Shown: positions 49,694 through 58,924 of the stretch, one piece after another | Layout: each line of letters begins with the position of its first letter | Position numbering within the stretch: the stretch's first letter is position 1 | Assembly: GCF_011044175.1 (NCBI RefSeq) | Contig: NZ_CP049057.1 | Span: 449,501 to 513,500 of the forward strand | DNA length: 64,000 nucleotides | Direction of reading: 5' to 3' | DNA from: Rasiella rasia | GTDB lineage: Bacteria; Bacteroidota; Bacteroidia; Flavobacteriales; Flavobacteriaceae | Program-made: the position numbers and the translations under genes | The notes under the pieces: generated by a model | Database searches by the model: none | What the model saw: the letters and a program-made list of their open reading frames with translations, nothing else | Told to the model about the DNA's origin: nothing

Positions 49694-51727
49694 TTACCAA
49701 ATCTTAATACGCTCTTCCTCGGTTCTAAAGTTTGCTTCCCCTTCTTTGACGTTAAACGCTTCATAAAATGGAGTAAAGTTCATTAGCGGACCATTTACAC
49801 GCCAAACTGGTGGCGAATGCGGATCTGTTGCTACGTAATTACGTAAGAATTCGTCTCTAGTTTTTACACGCCAGATTCGGGCAATAGACAAAAAGAAACG
49901 CTGATCTGGCGTATAACCACCTATTTTTGTGGTGTCTTTACCTTGTTCGGTCATTTTAAAAGCATCGTAGGCAATGGCAATCCCTCCATTGTCGGCAGTG
50001 TTTTCACCAACGGTTAAAGCCCCTTTAAGGTGCACACTATCTAACACCGTAAAGGCATCGTACTGTTCAATGATTTGCTGGGTTTTTTCCTTAAATTTTG
50101 TGTAATCGTCTTCAGTCCACCAATTTGTTACGTTTCCGTTTTTGTCGTATTGCGCACCTTGATCGTCAAAGGCATGTGTAAATTCATGTCCTATTACCAT
50201 TCCAATACCTCCATAATTCACTGCATCATCTGCATACAAATCAAAATACGGTGATTGTAAGATGCCCGCTGGGAAAACAATTTCGTTTAACGACGGATTG
50301 TAATAGGCCGTTACTGTAGAAGGCGTAGTGTGCCATTCTTCTCTATTTGGTGCCTTATTAAGTTGTTTCAAGTTATATTCATAGTCGTTTTTACGTAGCG
50401 CGACTACATTTTCAAAAAATTGATCTCTAGAAATTGTTACACCGTCATACTCGCGCCACACATCTGGATAGCCAATCTTTTTGCTAATAGCAAACAACTT
50501 GTCTTTGGCCTTTACCTTAGTGCTATCACTCATCCAATCAAGGGCGTCTATACGTTTTTCCAAGGTCTTTTGAAAATTGTTAACTAGCTGTAATGCACGC
50601 TTTTTGGCATCTTCATTAAAGTATCGCTTTACATACAACTTTCCTAAAGCAAATCCTATTTGGCGGTCAACACGACGTACCATTTGTAACGATCTTGACT
50701 GTTGTTCTGCCTGTCCTGACAGAACTTTGCTGTACGCAAACGCTGCATCTTGGAAAGGTTTACTTAAAATACCATCATGCGAACTTAAAGAATGTGCTTT
50801 AAGGTATAGCTTCCATTGTGATAAAGGCACGGCAGTTAGCATTGCATTTAGCTTTTCATGATATGCCGGTTGACGTACATCTATAGAGTCTACATGCATG
50901 CCTAGCGTAGTAAAGAGTGTAGACCAACCAATGTTTGGCTGATCCTTATCTAAATCGGATACAGCCATTTTATGGTAATTTTCTTTAATTACTCTACGCT
51001 CAATTCTAGTTTTATGAGAAGTTGCTAGTCGTTTTTCTATATCGTATACAATAGCAGCGTTTGCCTGTGCATTTTCATCGCCAACCAACTCAAACAATGT
51101 GGTAAGGTATGTTTTATAGGCGTCTTGAATACTTTTTGTTGAAGAATCTTCCTGAAAATAGTAATCGCGATCTGGTAAGCCTAAACCAGTTTGTGCCATA
51201 TGTAAAATGTTAAGGGAGCTATTTTCCTGATCTGGAGAGATATAAGGTATAAGCATTGAGTAATCACCAGTTTTAAGTTGGTTTGCCACAAAATCCATTA
51301 TAGCAGGAATATCTGCAATGGCATCTATTCTATCTAAAATAGGTTGGATAGGAGAACTTCCTCGTTCATTTATACTTAGGGTATCCATTCCTGATGCATA
51401 AAAATCACCCACCATTTGTTCTACGCTTCCAGCTGGATGCTTTTCCGTAGAAACTTCTTCCAAAATATTTTGCAGCAACTCTTGCTGGGGAATGTTTAAA
51501 AATCGGTATGCCCCTACTCCTACTTGGTCGTCGGCAATTACAGCGTTATCGTACCACGTCTTATTTACATGGTGAAAGAAATCGTCTCCAGGCTTTATAG
51601 TTTCAGTAATACCATCAAAAACAACGGGCTCTCGTTGCGCCATGCCCTCTTCTTCAGTAGAAGGCTTATCATTTTTACAAGATATAATTAGACAAAAAAG
51701 TACAGATAAATAGACTAGGTTTTTCAT
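49694..51727 (-). CDS. M13-family (neprilysin-like) zinc metallopeptidase lipoprotein
   Basis: 677-residue lipoprotein (Cys17 in CLIISC). The start at 51727 gives the proper signal; a longer frame to 51775 does not. The M13 N-terminal lid begins GDDFFHHVNKTWYDN. The catalytic domain has NEIVFPAGILQSPYF, zinc motif VIGHEFTHAFDDQGAQYD (HExxH) and the third ligand Glu in GENTADNGGIA. The substrate-binding Asn-Gly and PHSPPVWRVNGPLMN come near the end. It degrades peptides in the periplasm or at the cell surface. Monocistronic. Confidence 0.93.
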   Translation of the reverse strand: MKNLVYLSVLFCLIISCKNDKPSTEEEGMAQREPVVFDGITETIKPGDDFFHHVNKTWYDNAVIADDQVGVGAYRFLNIPQQELLQNILEEVSTEKHPAGSVEQMVGDFYASGMDTLSINERGSSPIQPILDRIDAIADIPAIMDFVANQLKTGDYSMLIPYISPDQENSSLNILHMAQTGLGLPDRDYYFQEDSSTKSIQDAYKTYLTTLFELVGDENAQANAAIVYDIEKRLATSHKTRIERRVIKENYHKMAVSDLDKDQPNIGWSTLFTTLGMHVDSIDVRQPAYHEKLNAMLTAVPLSQWKLYLKAHSLSSHDGILSKPFQDAAFAYSKVLSGQAEQQSRSLQMVRRVDRQIGFALGKLYVKRYFNEDAKKRALQLVNNFQKTLEKRIDALDWMSDSTKVKAKDKLFAISKKIGYPDVWREYDGVTISRDQFFENVVALRKNDYEYNLKQLNKAPNREEWHTTPSTVTAYYNPSLNEIVFPAGILQSPYFDLYADDAVNYGGIGMVIGHEFTHAFDDQGAQYDKNGNVTNWWTEDDYTKFKEKTQQIIEQYDAFTVLDSVHLKGALTVGENTADNGGIAIAYDAFKMTEQGKDTTKIGGYTPDQRFFLSIARIWRVKTRDEFLRNYVATDPHSPPVWRVNGPLMNFTPFYEAFNVKEGEANFRTEEERIKIW

Positions 51728-51830
51728 GAGTTTTAAGTTATAACTCAAAGATATGTATTTATTTAAGATACTCACTGCTCACGTGTATATAAGAAACGAG
51801 AGGGGTTTTCCTATATAAATAAAACGCAAA

Positions 51831-51859
51831 GCCCCCGCCAGATTAAATTTGGCGGGGGC
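51831..51859 (-). terminator. Strong terminator of the CSD gene
   Basis: Perfect 10-bp GC-rich stem GCCCCCGCCA / TGGCGGGGGC (51831-51840 with 51850-51859) around GATTAAATT. On the minus strand it is followed by TTTGCGTTTT. Confidence 0.8.
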
Positions 51860-51886
51860 GCATGTATTGCTACAATTTATTGAACC

Positions 51887-52348
51887 TTACTTGACTAATT
51901 GAACTCTAACGGCGTTCATGCCTCGTTGACCCTTTTCAAGTTCGAAAGAAACCTTGTCGTTTTCATTAATCTCGTCAATAATACCACTGACGTGGGTAAA
52001 GTATTTCTCGTTGTTTTCTGAATCTATTATAAAACCGAAGCCCTTTGAATGATCAAAGAAGTTTACAGTACCTTGTCTAACAGGGTCTATTTCTTCTCTA
52101 TCTTCATCGAGTGTTTTAGGCACACCAATTACAATATCGTCTGCCTCTACTTCTACTTTTTTGGAAGGATCTGGAGGAGTGTCTACCAAATTTCCTAGAT
52201 GGTCTACATACGCAAATTCAATACCTGAAGTTCCGTTTGCTTCTTTTTCAGCCTTGCGGGCCTCCATTTTTTTTCTTTTCTCTTCTCGCTTTTTTAAGCG
52301 TTTTTTTTCTTTTTCAGATTTACTAAATGTTTGTTGTGATCTTGCCAT
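51887..52348 (-). CDS. Cold-shock-domain protein with basic N-terminal extension
   Basis: 153-residue protein. The N-terminal 40 residues are highly charged and Lys/Arg-rich (SKSEKEKKRLKKREEKRKK), probably helical or disordered and RNA-binding. A linker of about 45 residues with an acidic stretch (DEDREEIDP) follows. Residues about 90-153 form a cold-shock domain: QGTVNFFDHSKGFGFI (RNP1) and YFTHVSGI (RNP2). The single-domain cold-shock protein at 49266 lacks the extension. The combination occurs in other flavobacteria. Probably an RNA chaperone. Confidence 0.88.
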   Translation of the reverse strand: MARSQQTFSKSEKEKKRLKKREEKRKKMEARKAEKEANGTSGIEFAYVDHLGNLVDTPPDPSKKVEVEADDIVIGVPKTLDEDREEIDPVRQGTVNFFDHSKGFGFIIDSENNEKYFTHVSGIIDEINENDKVSFELEKGQRGMNAVRVQLVK

Positions 52349-52448
52349 TCTTTGTTTAAGATGTTATGTCCCATAAGGTAGGGAGATAATTTATCTTGTG
52401 AAAATTTTTACGTTAAAATATTATCAATTTATTATTGATGTGCATTTA

Positions 52449-53312
52449 TCATGCCACCTCTAACTTATAACCAACTCCGTGCACGTTGGTTATTTTTATA
52501 GTTCCATCTTCCTGCAGCTTTTTACGAAGTTTTGAAATATATGTGTCTAGGCTACGGCCTACAATTACTCCGTTATCTTCCCATACTTTTTTTGTGAGTT
52601 CTTCTCGTTTAATTACCTGATTTGGAGCTGCGATAAAAATCTCTAGTAATTCGCACTCTTTTTTAGATAAAGGTATTTCCTGCGCTTCTTTCACTAGTTT
52701 ATTCTGGTCTGGATAGAAAGTGAAGCTTCCTAACGAAGTACCATGCTGGCGATCTGTGCCAGATTGGTACACGTAATACTTACTATAAAACACAAACGCC
52801 AAAAACGCTAGTACTAAAAAGATTAGAATATAAAAGAGTGTTGCGTTTTCTGACTCCTTCGATAATTGCTCTGTAAACTTTACACGTATTACATAACAGG
52901 CTTCTGGCAGTATTCTACCCCCACATGGCATAATTGTATTGTCCATGTTGGCTTGCATTTCAAAACTATGGGCTACATCTTCATCTCCACATTGCAATAC
53001 TTCTACCCTGTAATTAGGAGGAAGATTTGCCTTTGCAAAATAGGTTGTGACCGATGCATTTAATGAACCTGGATCGAATGCTAAGGGATTTTCAAAAGAA
53101 AGCTCATATATATTGGGCGCTATCAACACCACAGGCATAACTAAAGATGTTGTGTCCTGCTGAGACAAGAGTACATCGTTACCTACAGCACGAATGGCCA
53201 CCTTAGCGCGTTCTGAAAAATCTATTTCGTCAGTATTCTGACTACATGAAATAAAGATACCCATTGTAAGACAACTTACAATCGCTAACATATGTAATTG
53301 TATTCTTTTCAT
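52449..53312 (-). CDS. Membrane-spanning winged-helix regulator (ToxR-like)
   Basis: 287-residue one-component regulator. From 53312 it begins with an N-terminal signal or lipobox segment (AIVSCLTMGIFISC). A periplasmic domain of about 145 residues with conserved-looking Cys (LQCGDEDVAHS, MPCGG, EACYVIRV) follows. One membrane helix (ATLFYILIFLVLAFLAFVFY) lies near 156-176, and the cytoplasmic OmpR/ToxR-type winged helix near 195-287 (PLSKKECELLEIF, VIVGRSLDTYISKLRKKL, NVHGVGYKL). It can sense outside and bind DNA directly without a phosphorelay. Divergent from yceI over about 117 bp. A longer frame to 53384 is less likely. Confidence 0.85.
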   Translation of the reverse strand: MKRIQLHMLAIVSCLTMGIFISCSQNTDEIDFSERAKVAIRAVGNDVLLSQQDTTSLVMPVVLIAPNIYELSFENPLAFDPGSLNASVTTYFAKANLPPNYRVEVLQCGDEDVAHSFEMQANMDNTIMPCGGRILPEACYVIRVKFTEQLSKESENATLFYILIFLVLAFLAFVFYSKYYVYQSGTDRQHGTSLGSFTFYPDQNKLVKEAQEIPLSKKECELLEIFIAAPNQVIKREELTKKVWEDNGVIVGRSLDTYISKLRKKLQEDGTIKITNVHGVGYKLEVA

Positions 53313-53429
53313 AGAAAGTACAAATAACAGGCAATTTGGCGAGATTTTACAGCTATTGACATTTCTTTTACATTCTTTTGACACTTTTGAATCGCGTCTC
53401 GATGTAGGTTTGCTTCAAAACAAATCATT

Positions 53430-53987
53430 ATGCAAAAATTACTTTTTACCTTCATCATGCTCATCTGTATTTCTGTTGTTGGGCAAAATCAAAAAACGTA
53501 TCAGTTAGACAGTCAAGAAAGTTTTATTAAATGGATTGGCAAATACTCCTTTCTATTTAGTGAACATACAGGAACTGTTAAATTTAAAGGGGGAATATTA
53601 TACACTGCAGACGGAAATATCACTGGAGGAAGCTTTACTATTGATATGACCACAATCACTAATAAAGAATATGAAGAAGGCTTTGGCCCTGTTGAACATC
53701 TTAGAAATGAAGATTTCTTTGATGTCAATAAATACCCAGAAGCTAAATTAGTAATTACAAATGTGACTTTTTTCTCTGAAGAAAATCGACATAAAATGTT
53801 AGGTGACCTCACGATAAAAGGAATTACAAAACCAGTTGAGTTTTGGCCAGAAGTTTACCCCGAGCAACAGAAAATGTATGTTCAACTGAAAATTGATAGA
53901 ACCCGCTGGGGCATTGTTCATAATAATGAGGTTAAAGAACATGCTATTTCCGAAGCTATCGAACTTTATGTTACTTTACAATTCTAA
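53430..53987 (+). CDS. YceI-family periplasmic protein
   Basis: 185-residue protein with a signal peptide (cleavage near VVGQNQ). The YceI lipocalin-like barrel follows: YQLDSQESFIKWIGKYSF, HTGTVKFKGG, GSFTIDMTTI, EHLRNEDFFDVNKYPEA and LTIKGITKPVEF. Family members bind polyisoprenoid chains. It is divergent from the membrane winged-helix regulator, which may control it, and is followed 11 bp later by a second secreted-protein gene. Confidence 0.92.
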   Translation: MQKLLFTFIMLICISVVGQNQKTYQLDSQESFIKWIGKYSFLFSEHTGTVKFKGGILYTADGNITGGSFTIDMTTITNKEYEEGFGPVEHLRNEDFFDVNKYPEAKLVITNVTFFSEENRHKMLGDLTIKGITKPVEFWPEVYPEQQKMYVQLKIDRTRWGIVHNNEVKEHAISEAIELYVTLQF

Positions 53988-53998
53988 ATCAATACAAT

Positions 53999-54595
53999 AT
54001 GAAAACGTTATTAACTTCTATCTTATTTCTAATCATAGCCACAACTACATTGAGCCAAGAAGAAGCCACTTCGCGACTCATGGTGGCAGATTCTAGCTGG
54101 GGCATAGAGAAATTTAAAGTGCCAACAGGCTTTGCGCAAGAAATGACGTATCACGGATTTGAAGAAGCGTTCTTTCCTAAAGGTTGGGGAACGGTAGATA
54201 GTCCAGAATTCTGGTCGTATATTTTTACTTGGTCTGTTGCAGCAGACGCTCCCATTACCACTACCGATTTCGAGAACAACTTAGCATTGTACTTTGACGG
54301 ATTACTCAATATTTCACAAAAAGACACAACCGTCACTAAGCTTCCATCTACAGTGCTCCTTGTAAATACAGACAACGGCAAGACGTCTTCTAATTTCGTA
54401 GGTAAACTACGTATTTTTGACCGTTTCCGAACAAATAAAATGATAACCCTAAATGTATTGGTAGAACAGCAGTATTGCGAAAAAGAAAAACGATCTATTA
54501 GTGTATTTAGGTTTTCTCCAAAGGCGTTAGAACATGAAGTTTGGACAAAACTTAAAAGTGTCACCCTACGCGAAGAGGTTTGCCAAATCAATTAA
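53999..54595 (+). CDS. Secreted protein of unknown function
   Basis: 198-residue protein with a signal peptide (TLLTSILFLIIATTTLSQ). The mature part contains SSWGIEKFKVPTGFAQEMTY and FPKGWGTVDSPEFWSYIFTW. The Trp- and Phe-rich beta pattern is not tied to a family I recognise. It lies 11 bp after yceI on the same strand and so may share its regulator and role in the periplasm. Confidence 0.75.
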   Translation: MKTLLTSILFLIIATTTLSQEEATSRLMVADSSWGIEKFKVPTGFAQEMTYHGFEEAFFPKGWGTVDSPEFWSYIFTWSVAADAPITTTDFENNLALYFDGLLNISQKDTTVTKLPSTVLLVNTDNGKTSSNFVGKLRIFDRFRTNKMITLNVLVEQQYCEKEKRSISVFRFSPKALEHEVWTKLKSVTLREEVCQIN

Positions 54596-54695
54596 ATGCG
54601 TAGGTAATATTGTGTTGCTATTTCAGCAAAATCATTTTAAAAATTTACGGAAAGTGTTTGATTGAATTTGGTATATTACAACTCAAATCAATTGA

Positions 54696-55715
54696 ATGAA
54701 ACCCATTACCCTACAAGAAATAGCAGATACACTAGGCATTTCGGTGTCAACAGCTTCAAAGGCATTAAAAAATTATCCAGACGTTAGTGAGGAGACCAAA
54801 ACATTGGTAAAAGAACTTGCTGCCACTATGAATTATATGCCTAATTCATTTGCAGTCAATTTAAGAACCAAAGAATCTAAAACTATTGGACTTATAATTC
54901 CAGAGATAGTACACTATTTTTTCTCTAACGTAATTAAAGGTATTATCTATCAAGCTGAGAAAAAGGGATATTTAATAATTACATTACAGTCTAACGAATC
55001 ATACCAATTAGAAAAGAAGCAAATAGAATTATTACTTAGCAAGAATGTAGATGGCATTTTAATTTCTCTAGCAAATGAAACAGCAGATGTTGAGCATCTT
55101 AAAACAATAATTGAACATAATAAGCCGCTGGTAATGTTCGATAGAATTGCGAAAAAAATAAACTGTTCAAAAGTTGTAATCAACGACAAGAAGGCTGGCT
55201 ACACTGCTACAGAGCATCTTATTGAAAGTGGTTGTAAACGTATTGCCCATTTTAGAGGTCCGTTATTACCACAAAATGCTATAGATAGGTTTCAAGGGTA
55301 TAAACAGGCCCTTAAAAAACACAACTTAACTTTCGACCCAGCATTGGTGTATACTTGTAATGATATGTCTTTTGAAGAGGGCACCTATTTTGCTAAAAAG
55401 CTAATTCAGGAGCATAAGGATGTAGATGGTTTATTTGTAAGCTCAGATCTTATAGCAATTGGTGCCATTACAGAATTAAAAAAGCAAGGCTTTTTAATTC
55501 CAGAAGACATTGCTGTAGTTGGTTTTAGCAATTGGTTTATGTCTTCGGCTGTAACACCTACTCTAACTACAATAGACCAGCCAGGCTTTGAAATGGGTAA
55601 GGCAGCATTCAAGCAAATTTTTAAAGAATTGAATTTCAGAAAAAAGAAGGAAACCTATACGCCAAAAGTTATTAAACTTAAAACCGCTCTAGTAAAAAGA
55701 GATTCCACTCCTTAA
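54696..55715 (+). CDS. LacI-family transcriptional regulator
   Basis: 339-residue repressor. The helix-turn-helix and hinge are at 1-60 (TLQEIADTLGISVSTASKALKNYPDVSEET), followed by the periplasmic-binding-protein-like sensor domain (KTIGLIIPEIVHYFFSNVIKGI, GILISLANE, MFDRIAKKI, DGLFVSSDLIAIGAI, and TLTTIDQPGFEMGKAA). It probably binds a sugar. No sugar-utilisation genes lie next to it; the genes on both sides are secreted proteins. Whether it regulates the propeller gene just downstream on the other strand is unknown. Confidence 0.93.
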   Translation: MKPITLQEIADTLGISVSTASKALKNYPDVSEETKTLVKELAATMNYMPNSFAVNLRTKESKTIGLIIPEIVHYFFSNVIKGIIYQAEKKGYLIITLQSNESYQLEKKQIELLLSKNVDGILISLANETADVEHLKTIIEHNKPLVMFDRIAKKINCSKVVINDKKAGYTATEHLIESGCKRIAHFRGPLLPQNAIDRFQGYKQALKKHNLTFDPALVYTCNDMSFEEGTYFAKKLIQEHKDVDGLFVSSDLIAIGAITELKKQGFLIPEDIAVVGFSNWFMSSAVTPTLTTIDQPGFEMGKAAFKQIFKELNFRKKKETYTPKVIKLKTALVKRDSTP

Positions 55716-55725
55716 AACACTACCG

Positions 55726-58700
55726 CTAAATTCCTACCTCATTTTTTAAAGCATCTAATAGTTTCCTTAGCTCGATTAGCCTATTCTCTGCTTCATTCCC
55801 AGGTAGCTGATCTGCACGCCCGGTCATGTTTAACAAATACGATATTTGCGAGAGCAGCATTTGTTGTGGGTAAGCACCTTCGTCGTTCTTTAATGTACTT
55901 AAAGCTGTTTCAAACTTCAAAATAGACCCAGCATTTGGACTTGCATTGTTTTCCGTTAGTTCTTCTAATCGCTGTTCTATAGTTACTTGTAACTTTTTTG
56001 CCTCTGAAAGTAAATCGATTACATTATTTTGAAACACTAGTTGTCTCTGTATGGTTTCTTCGGAAACTCCCTGCGCTTTCAACCTTGGGTCTATAACAAT
56101 TGTAAATGGCTGTTCTAAGGTTTCACTTCCCACAGTTAGTCTTGCAATGTAAGTTCCTGGTGCCACCATTGGGCCTCTTTTATACCGTCTATTTATATTC
56201 TCATCCCACGCCCCCTTTTGTTTTAAATCCCAAGCAAAACGATGTAATCCTGGCTTGTCACTTAACTTCTCATCTGTATACCTAAATATCTGACTCAGTG
56301 CCATATCTTCGACTTCAGTTACTTTTGTCATTCCTTCTTCTTCCTCTTCAGCTTCTTCTTCATTAGAAATACCATCCAAATCATTCTCATTGATGGCTGC
56401 TGCAAGCTTTACAAAGGTGCTATCACTTAAAATTGTGGTAACATTTCGTCTACTTTCATCTAAAATTTCTAACTGAATTGCACCACTAAACCCTTTCGGA
56501 ATAAAATAATCTATATCCACATGGGTAGTCGGGTATTGCAAATTAGCAGTCCCTCGAATGGTAGGATATCTGTATCGAACCGTTGTGTCTGGCGCAAATA
56601 ACTTTGGAGAGGCACTTAAAGTTGTGATACCTTTTTGTTGTAATGCCGAAATATTATCTAATATCCAAAAGCCTCGTCCCATCGTACTAAGCACCATATC
56701 ACCACGGTGGGTTTTAAGATCTGTAATGGGCGTTACGGGTAAATTTTGCTGAAAAGATCTCCAAGTAAGCCCATCGTTAAATGAAACAAAAACTCCAAAC
56801 TCGGTTCCTGCATATAGTAAACCTTCTCGTACTGGATCTTCACGTACTACCCGAGCTGTATAATCTTCTGGGATTCCATTTTTGCCTGTACTTAGCAATT
56901 GCCAAGAGGTTCCGTAATCTTCTGTTTTATAAATATATGGTGTAGTGTCTCCCAATAAATGTCTGTCTACTGCAATGTATGCTTTCGCCGGATTGTATTG
57001 CGATGGCTCTACAGATTCTACTCTACCTCCCTTCGGTAAGTTTGCTGGGGTTACATCATTCCATGTTTTGCCGCCGTCTTTTGTAACCCAAACTGGCCCA
57101 TCGTTAGCTCCCGTCCAAATAAGGCCCTCCACGAGTTTAGATTCTCTAATAGAATACAACGTACTATAATACTCTTCACCTGTAATATCTCGTGTTATCG
57201 GACTCCCAGAAGGCATCTGTTTATCTGCTTCAAAGGCAGTTAGATCCTGAGAAATAGTTTCCCACGTTTGTCCGCCATCTATTGTTTTATGTAAATACTG
57301 TGACCCGTGATAAACAACATTTGGATTGTGAGGCGATACATGAATTGGAGCCACACGTTGAAAACGATATGCTAGATCTTTTGGATTGTGCCCGTAAATA
57401 TTAGACGCCCCAACATAGTAGCCTTGTTCGGTACCGGTTCGCTTATCGAACACACTAAACCTACCTTTGCAATTGGCATATACGATATTATGATCTCCTG
57501 GTTTTGGTACTGCTGGCCCCGTTTCGCAGCCTCCTGTATTTATAATCCATCCTTTTTCTGGGTTTTGTATAGAGTTTGGGGGAAAACTAGGTACAGCTAT
57601 GGTAGTAGAGTTGTCCTGTTGCCCACCGTACAACCAATACGGATATTGGTCATCAACTTCTACCTGATAAATCTCTGCGGTGGGTTGATTAAATTGTGTA
57701 GACCAGGTTTTACCTCCATTATGACTAACATTAGCCCCACCATCGTTTGCTTGTATTAAAAGGTCTGGATTATTCGGATTTAACCAAATATCATGATTAT
57801 CGCCATGTGGCACTTTAAAGAATGTCCAGGTTTTACCTCCATCTGTAGATTTTAATCCTGGGTTTGCCATAGAAAATACAATGTTGGCGTTTGTTGGGTC
57901 TACCTCTATATTCGTGTAGTAAAAAGGTCTGTTCACTAATCTAACGTCGCTAGAAATTTGCGTAAACGATTTTCCTTCATTTTCAGATTTATACAACCCT
58001 CGTTCTTCTCCTTCGGCTTCTATTACTGCATATAACACTTTTTTATCTGCAGGAGACACAGCAAGATCTATTTTACCAATAAGTCCTTTTGGCAACCCAT
58101 TTTGCAATTTTTCCCAAGTTTTTCCGCCATTTTTAGACTTATAGATACCTCCTTCTTCATTCGTTCCTCCCGAAATGATAGTCCACGGTTTACGCTGGGC
58201 TTTCCATGCCGCAGCATAAATAACGTCATTATCTCCTGGTTGAATCTCAATATCTGAAAAGCCCGTTGCTTCTGAAATATAAAGTATTTGCTTCCACGTT
58301 ATTCCTCCGTCTTCAGTTTTATAAATCCCACGGTCTTTTGTGTTTTTAAAGGCATTTCCTATAGCAGCAACATACACTGTATTTGAGTCTTTAGGATCTA
58401 TTTCTACCGCACCAATTTGTCCAACATCTTTTAAACCAATATGCTTCCAGGTTGTTCCTCCATTAACCGATTTGTACATTCCTTTTCCGCTAATCACATT
58501 ACTTCGTAGTCCGTCTGAACCTGTCCCTACATATACAATATTCGAGTTTTTAGGGGCAACCTCTATAGCTCCAATAGATGGGGTTGCGAAAAACCCGTCA
58601 GATACGTTATTCCATGTGGTGCCATAATCCTCAGATTTCCATACGCCACCGCCCGTTGCACCTAGAAAAAATGTGCCAGGAATATCAGTAATACCTGTTA

Positions 58701-58830
58701 CCGTAGTTACCCGACCGCCTCGTATAGGACCAACATTTCTATATTGAAATGCATCAAATTCTTGTGCAAGTGTAACCGAAGTGATAAGTGCAATTATTGA
58801 AAATTGTAGGCGCTTGGCAAATGTTTTCAT
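55726..58830 (-). CDS. Giant BNR/VPS10-like beta-propeller protein
   Basis: 1034-residue exported protein with a signal peptide (cleavage near TLAQ). Residues about 25-720 contain many BNR/sortilin-type repeats, each with a Ser/Asn-x-Asp/Glu-x-Gly-x-Thr-Trp turn (KSEDYGTTWNNV, KSVNGGTTWKHI, KTEDGGITWKQI, KSKNGGKTWEKL and others). These fold into two propellers as in VPS10 proteins. A C-terminal beta domain (about 740-900) and helical segment (950-1034) follow, with an acidic insertion SNEEEAEEEEEG. Annotated elsewhere as a glycosyl hydrolase, without evidence for catalysis. It shares architecture with the divergent protein at 59996-63265. Confidence 0.87.
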   Translation of the reverse strand: MKTFAKRLQFSIIALITSVTLAQEFDAFQYRNVGPIRGGRVTTVTGITDIPGTFFLGATGGGVWKSEDYGTTWNNVSDGFFATPSIGAIEVAPKNSNIVYVGTGSDGLRSNVISGKGMYKSVNGGTTWKHIGLKDVGQIGAVEIDPKDSNTVYVAAIGNAFKNTKDRGIYKTEDGGITWKQILYISEATGFSDIEIQPGDNDVIYAAAWKAQRKPWTIISGGTNEEGGIYKSKNGGKTWEKLQNGLPKGLIGKIDLAVSPADKKVLYAVIEAEGEERGLYKSENEGKSFTQISSDVRLVNRPFYYTNIEVDPTNANIVFSMANPGLKSTDGGKTWTFFKVPHGDNHDIWLNPNNPDLLIQANDGGANVSHNGGKTWSTQFNQPTAEIYQVEVDDQYPYWLYGGQQDNSTTIAVPSFPPNSIQNPEKGWIINTGGCETGPAVPKPGDHNIVYANCKGRFSVFDKRTGTEQGYYVGASNIYGHNPKDLAYRFQRVAPIHVSPHNPNVVYHGSQYLHKTIDGGQTWETISQDLTAFEADKQMPSGSPITRDITGEEYYSTLYSIRESKLVEGLIWTGANDGPVWVTKDGGKTWNDVTPANLPKGGRVESVEPSQYNPAKAYIAVDRHLLGDTTPYIYKTEDYGTSWQLLSTGKNGIPEDYTARVVREDPVREGLLYAGTEFGVFVSFNDGLTWRSFQQNLPVTPITDLKTHRGDMVLSTMGRGFWILDNISALQQKGITTLSASPKLFAPDTTVRYRYPTIRGTANLQYPTTHVDIDYFIPKGFSGAIQLEILDESRRNVTTILSDSTFVKLAAAINENDLDGISNEEEAEEEEEGMTKVTEVEDMALSQIFRYTDEKLSDKPGLHRFAWDLKQKGAWDENINRRYKRGPMVAPGTYIARLTVGSETLEQPFTIVIDPRLKAQGVSEETIQRQLVFQNNVIDLLSEAKKLQVTIEQRLEELTENNASPNAGSILKFETALSTLKNDEGAYPQQMLLSQISYLLNMTGRADQLPGNEAENRLIELRKLLDALKNEVGI

Positions 58831-58924
58831 AGAATAGTGATTAGTTCAGCTATAAATTTAAGGAAATTACCGTTCTAGATAAACCGAAGTCTTTTAATTA
58901 ACAAAATCTACTAACGTCCTTCGA

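Noticed and set aside
54696-55715. LacI protein as regulator of the paired operators at 33017 and 36371
   Set aside because: The TTGGTnnACCAA form fits GntR/FadR-type regulators better, and the gene is about 18 kb away without sugar genes.
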